DNA of 64,000 nucleotides from Panopea generosa (Eukaryota; Mollusca; Bivalvia; Adapedonta; Hiatellidae). Each line of letters starts with the position of its first letter. The first letter of the stretch is position 1. This document shows positions 63,595-64,000 of this stretch, in pieces. The DNA is taken from contig CM055905.1 of the NCBI GenBank assembly GCA_029582155.1, forward strand, positions 65,335,356-65,399,355. Direction: 5' to 3'. Both the position numbers and the translations under genes were made by a program. Below the pieces are notes generated by a model, which had not been told where the DNA came from, did not search any database, and saw only the letters and a list, made by a program, of their open reading frames with translations.

Positions 63595-64000
63595 CTGGGA
63601 TAGAGTGCCTGATTTTCAATCCAGAGTTCGTGAATTCAAATCCCTGTCAGACCACAGTCTCCATGGTAATTGACCGTTAAATTCATTCATTTTACATAGA
63701 TTGTGAAACAATTTATTAAAACTTAGACAAAAAAGCGCGAGTTTTTTTTCTATGTAGAGCAAGTACTAAGCATATGCGGATACAGTGTCATGTTCAAGGA
63801 CACACCACATCCGTGGCAGAGTATCGAACCCACGACCCTCCTCCTGGGTCTGACTCTGTCACTTTACCACGCGCTCCCCGCCACTAATTCAAGTGAGACA
63901 GTAATAAGTTATTTGCGCAGATAGGTGAGCTTGAGTATTGGTTAACCTTCCAGGATCCCAGGAAATTGCGGTTAAGTTAACTGATCGTCTGTTGGCCATC
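63595..64000 (+). mobile_element. SINE family 3 interrupted by reverse-strand SINE family 4, runs off edge
   Basis: The family 3 part at 63595-63680 (AATTCAAATCCCTGTCAGAC, CACAGTCTCCATGGTAATTG) resumes at about 63893 (TAATAAGTTATTTGCGCAGA, CCAGGATCCCAGGAAATTGC). Between them, 63700-63885 is a reverse-strand family 4 copy (GCAAGTACTAAGCATATGCG, GTATCGAACCCACGACCC). Confidence 0.75.

Noticed and set aside
1-64000. LTR retrotransposon, endogenous virus or Polinton
   Set aside because: No long direct repeats with TG...CA ends, and no polymerase, integrase or capsid-like frames were seen.

Overview
The window is AT-rich, intron-rich animal DNA, most likely from a bivalve mollusc. The reasons are the many short molluscan-type repeats (TGACCTTGACCTTTGAGG blocks, tRNA-headed SINEs, fold-back MITEs), GT-AG introns of 0.1-6 kb, and a DZIP3-type HEPN gene of the kind expanded in marine invertebrates. 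The species is not identified. I see no prokaryotic genes, rRNA, CRISPR array or LTR/viral element.

Two host genes are supported, in divergent (head-to-head) arrangement around a short shared promoter near 20.85-21.03 kb. Gene A runs leftward on the minus strand, from a non-coding first exon at about 20.85 kb to at least 3.97 kb, and probably off the left edge. Its exons join in frame for 630 codons: an N-terminal DZIP3-type HEPN domain with an intact R-x5-H motif, a coiled coil, a Gln/Pro/Ser-rich linker, a Death domain and a tail with Asn-Gln hexapeptide repeats. The exon for the first half of the Death domain is present twice in tandem (9417-9499 and 9558-9640). Both copies are 83 nt with identical splice phases, so only one can be used per transcript. 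This HEPN-Death adaptor with mutually exclusive Death-domain exons is the best candidate for an undescribed system here, probably innate immune or cell-death signalling (inference).

Gene B runs rightward on the plus strand, 21028-37560, with eight coding exons all joined at phase 1, giving 634 aa: signal peptide, Kunitz domain, FN3 domain interrupted by a Ser/Thr/Asn-rich insert, laminin-EGF modules, one membrane helix and a cytoplasmic tail. The EGF region and the PFWTVEL tail motif identify a MEGF9-type receptor with an unusual Kunitz-FN3 head.

The rest is introns and intergenic DNA packed with repeats. At 1.2-2.7 kb there is a Tc1-like transposon with perfect 25-bp inverted ends and a broken transposase. 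At least four MITE families occur, including a piggyBac-like TTAA family with an internal 67-nt hairpin, and a 390-bp element nested in a MITE with a 9-bp target duplication. Several SINE families are present, one copy with an 11-bp target duplication. Many tandem arrays lie in introns and, from 38 kb to the right edge, in gene-poor DNA. The most striking is a 192-bp satellite (49.4-51.95 kb) carrying a YY1-like AAGATGGCGGC motif in 12 exactly spaced copies. No convincing host gene was found between 37.6 and 64 kb.
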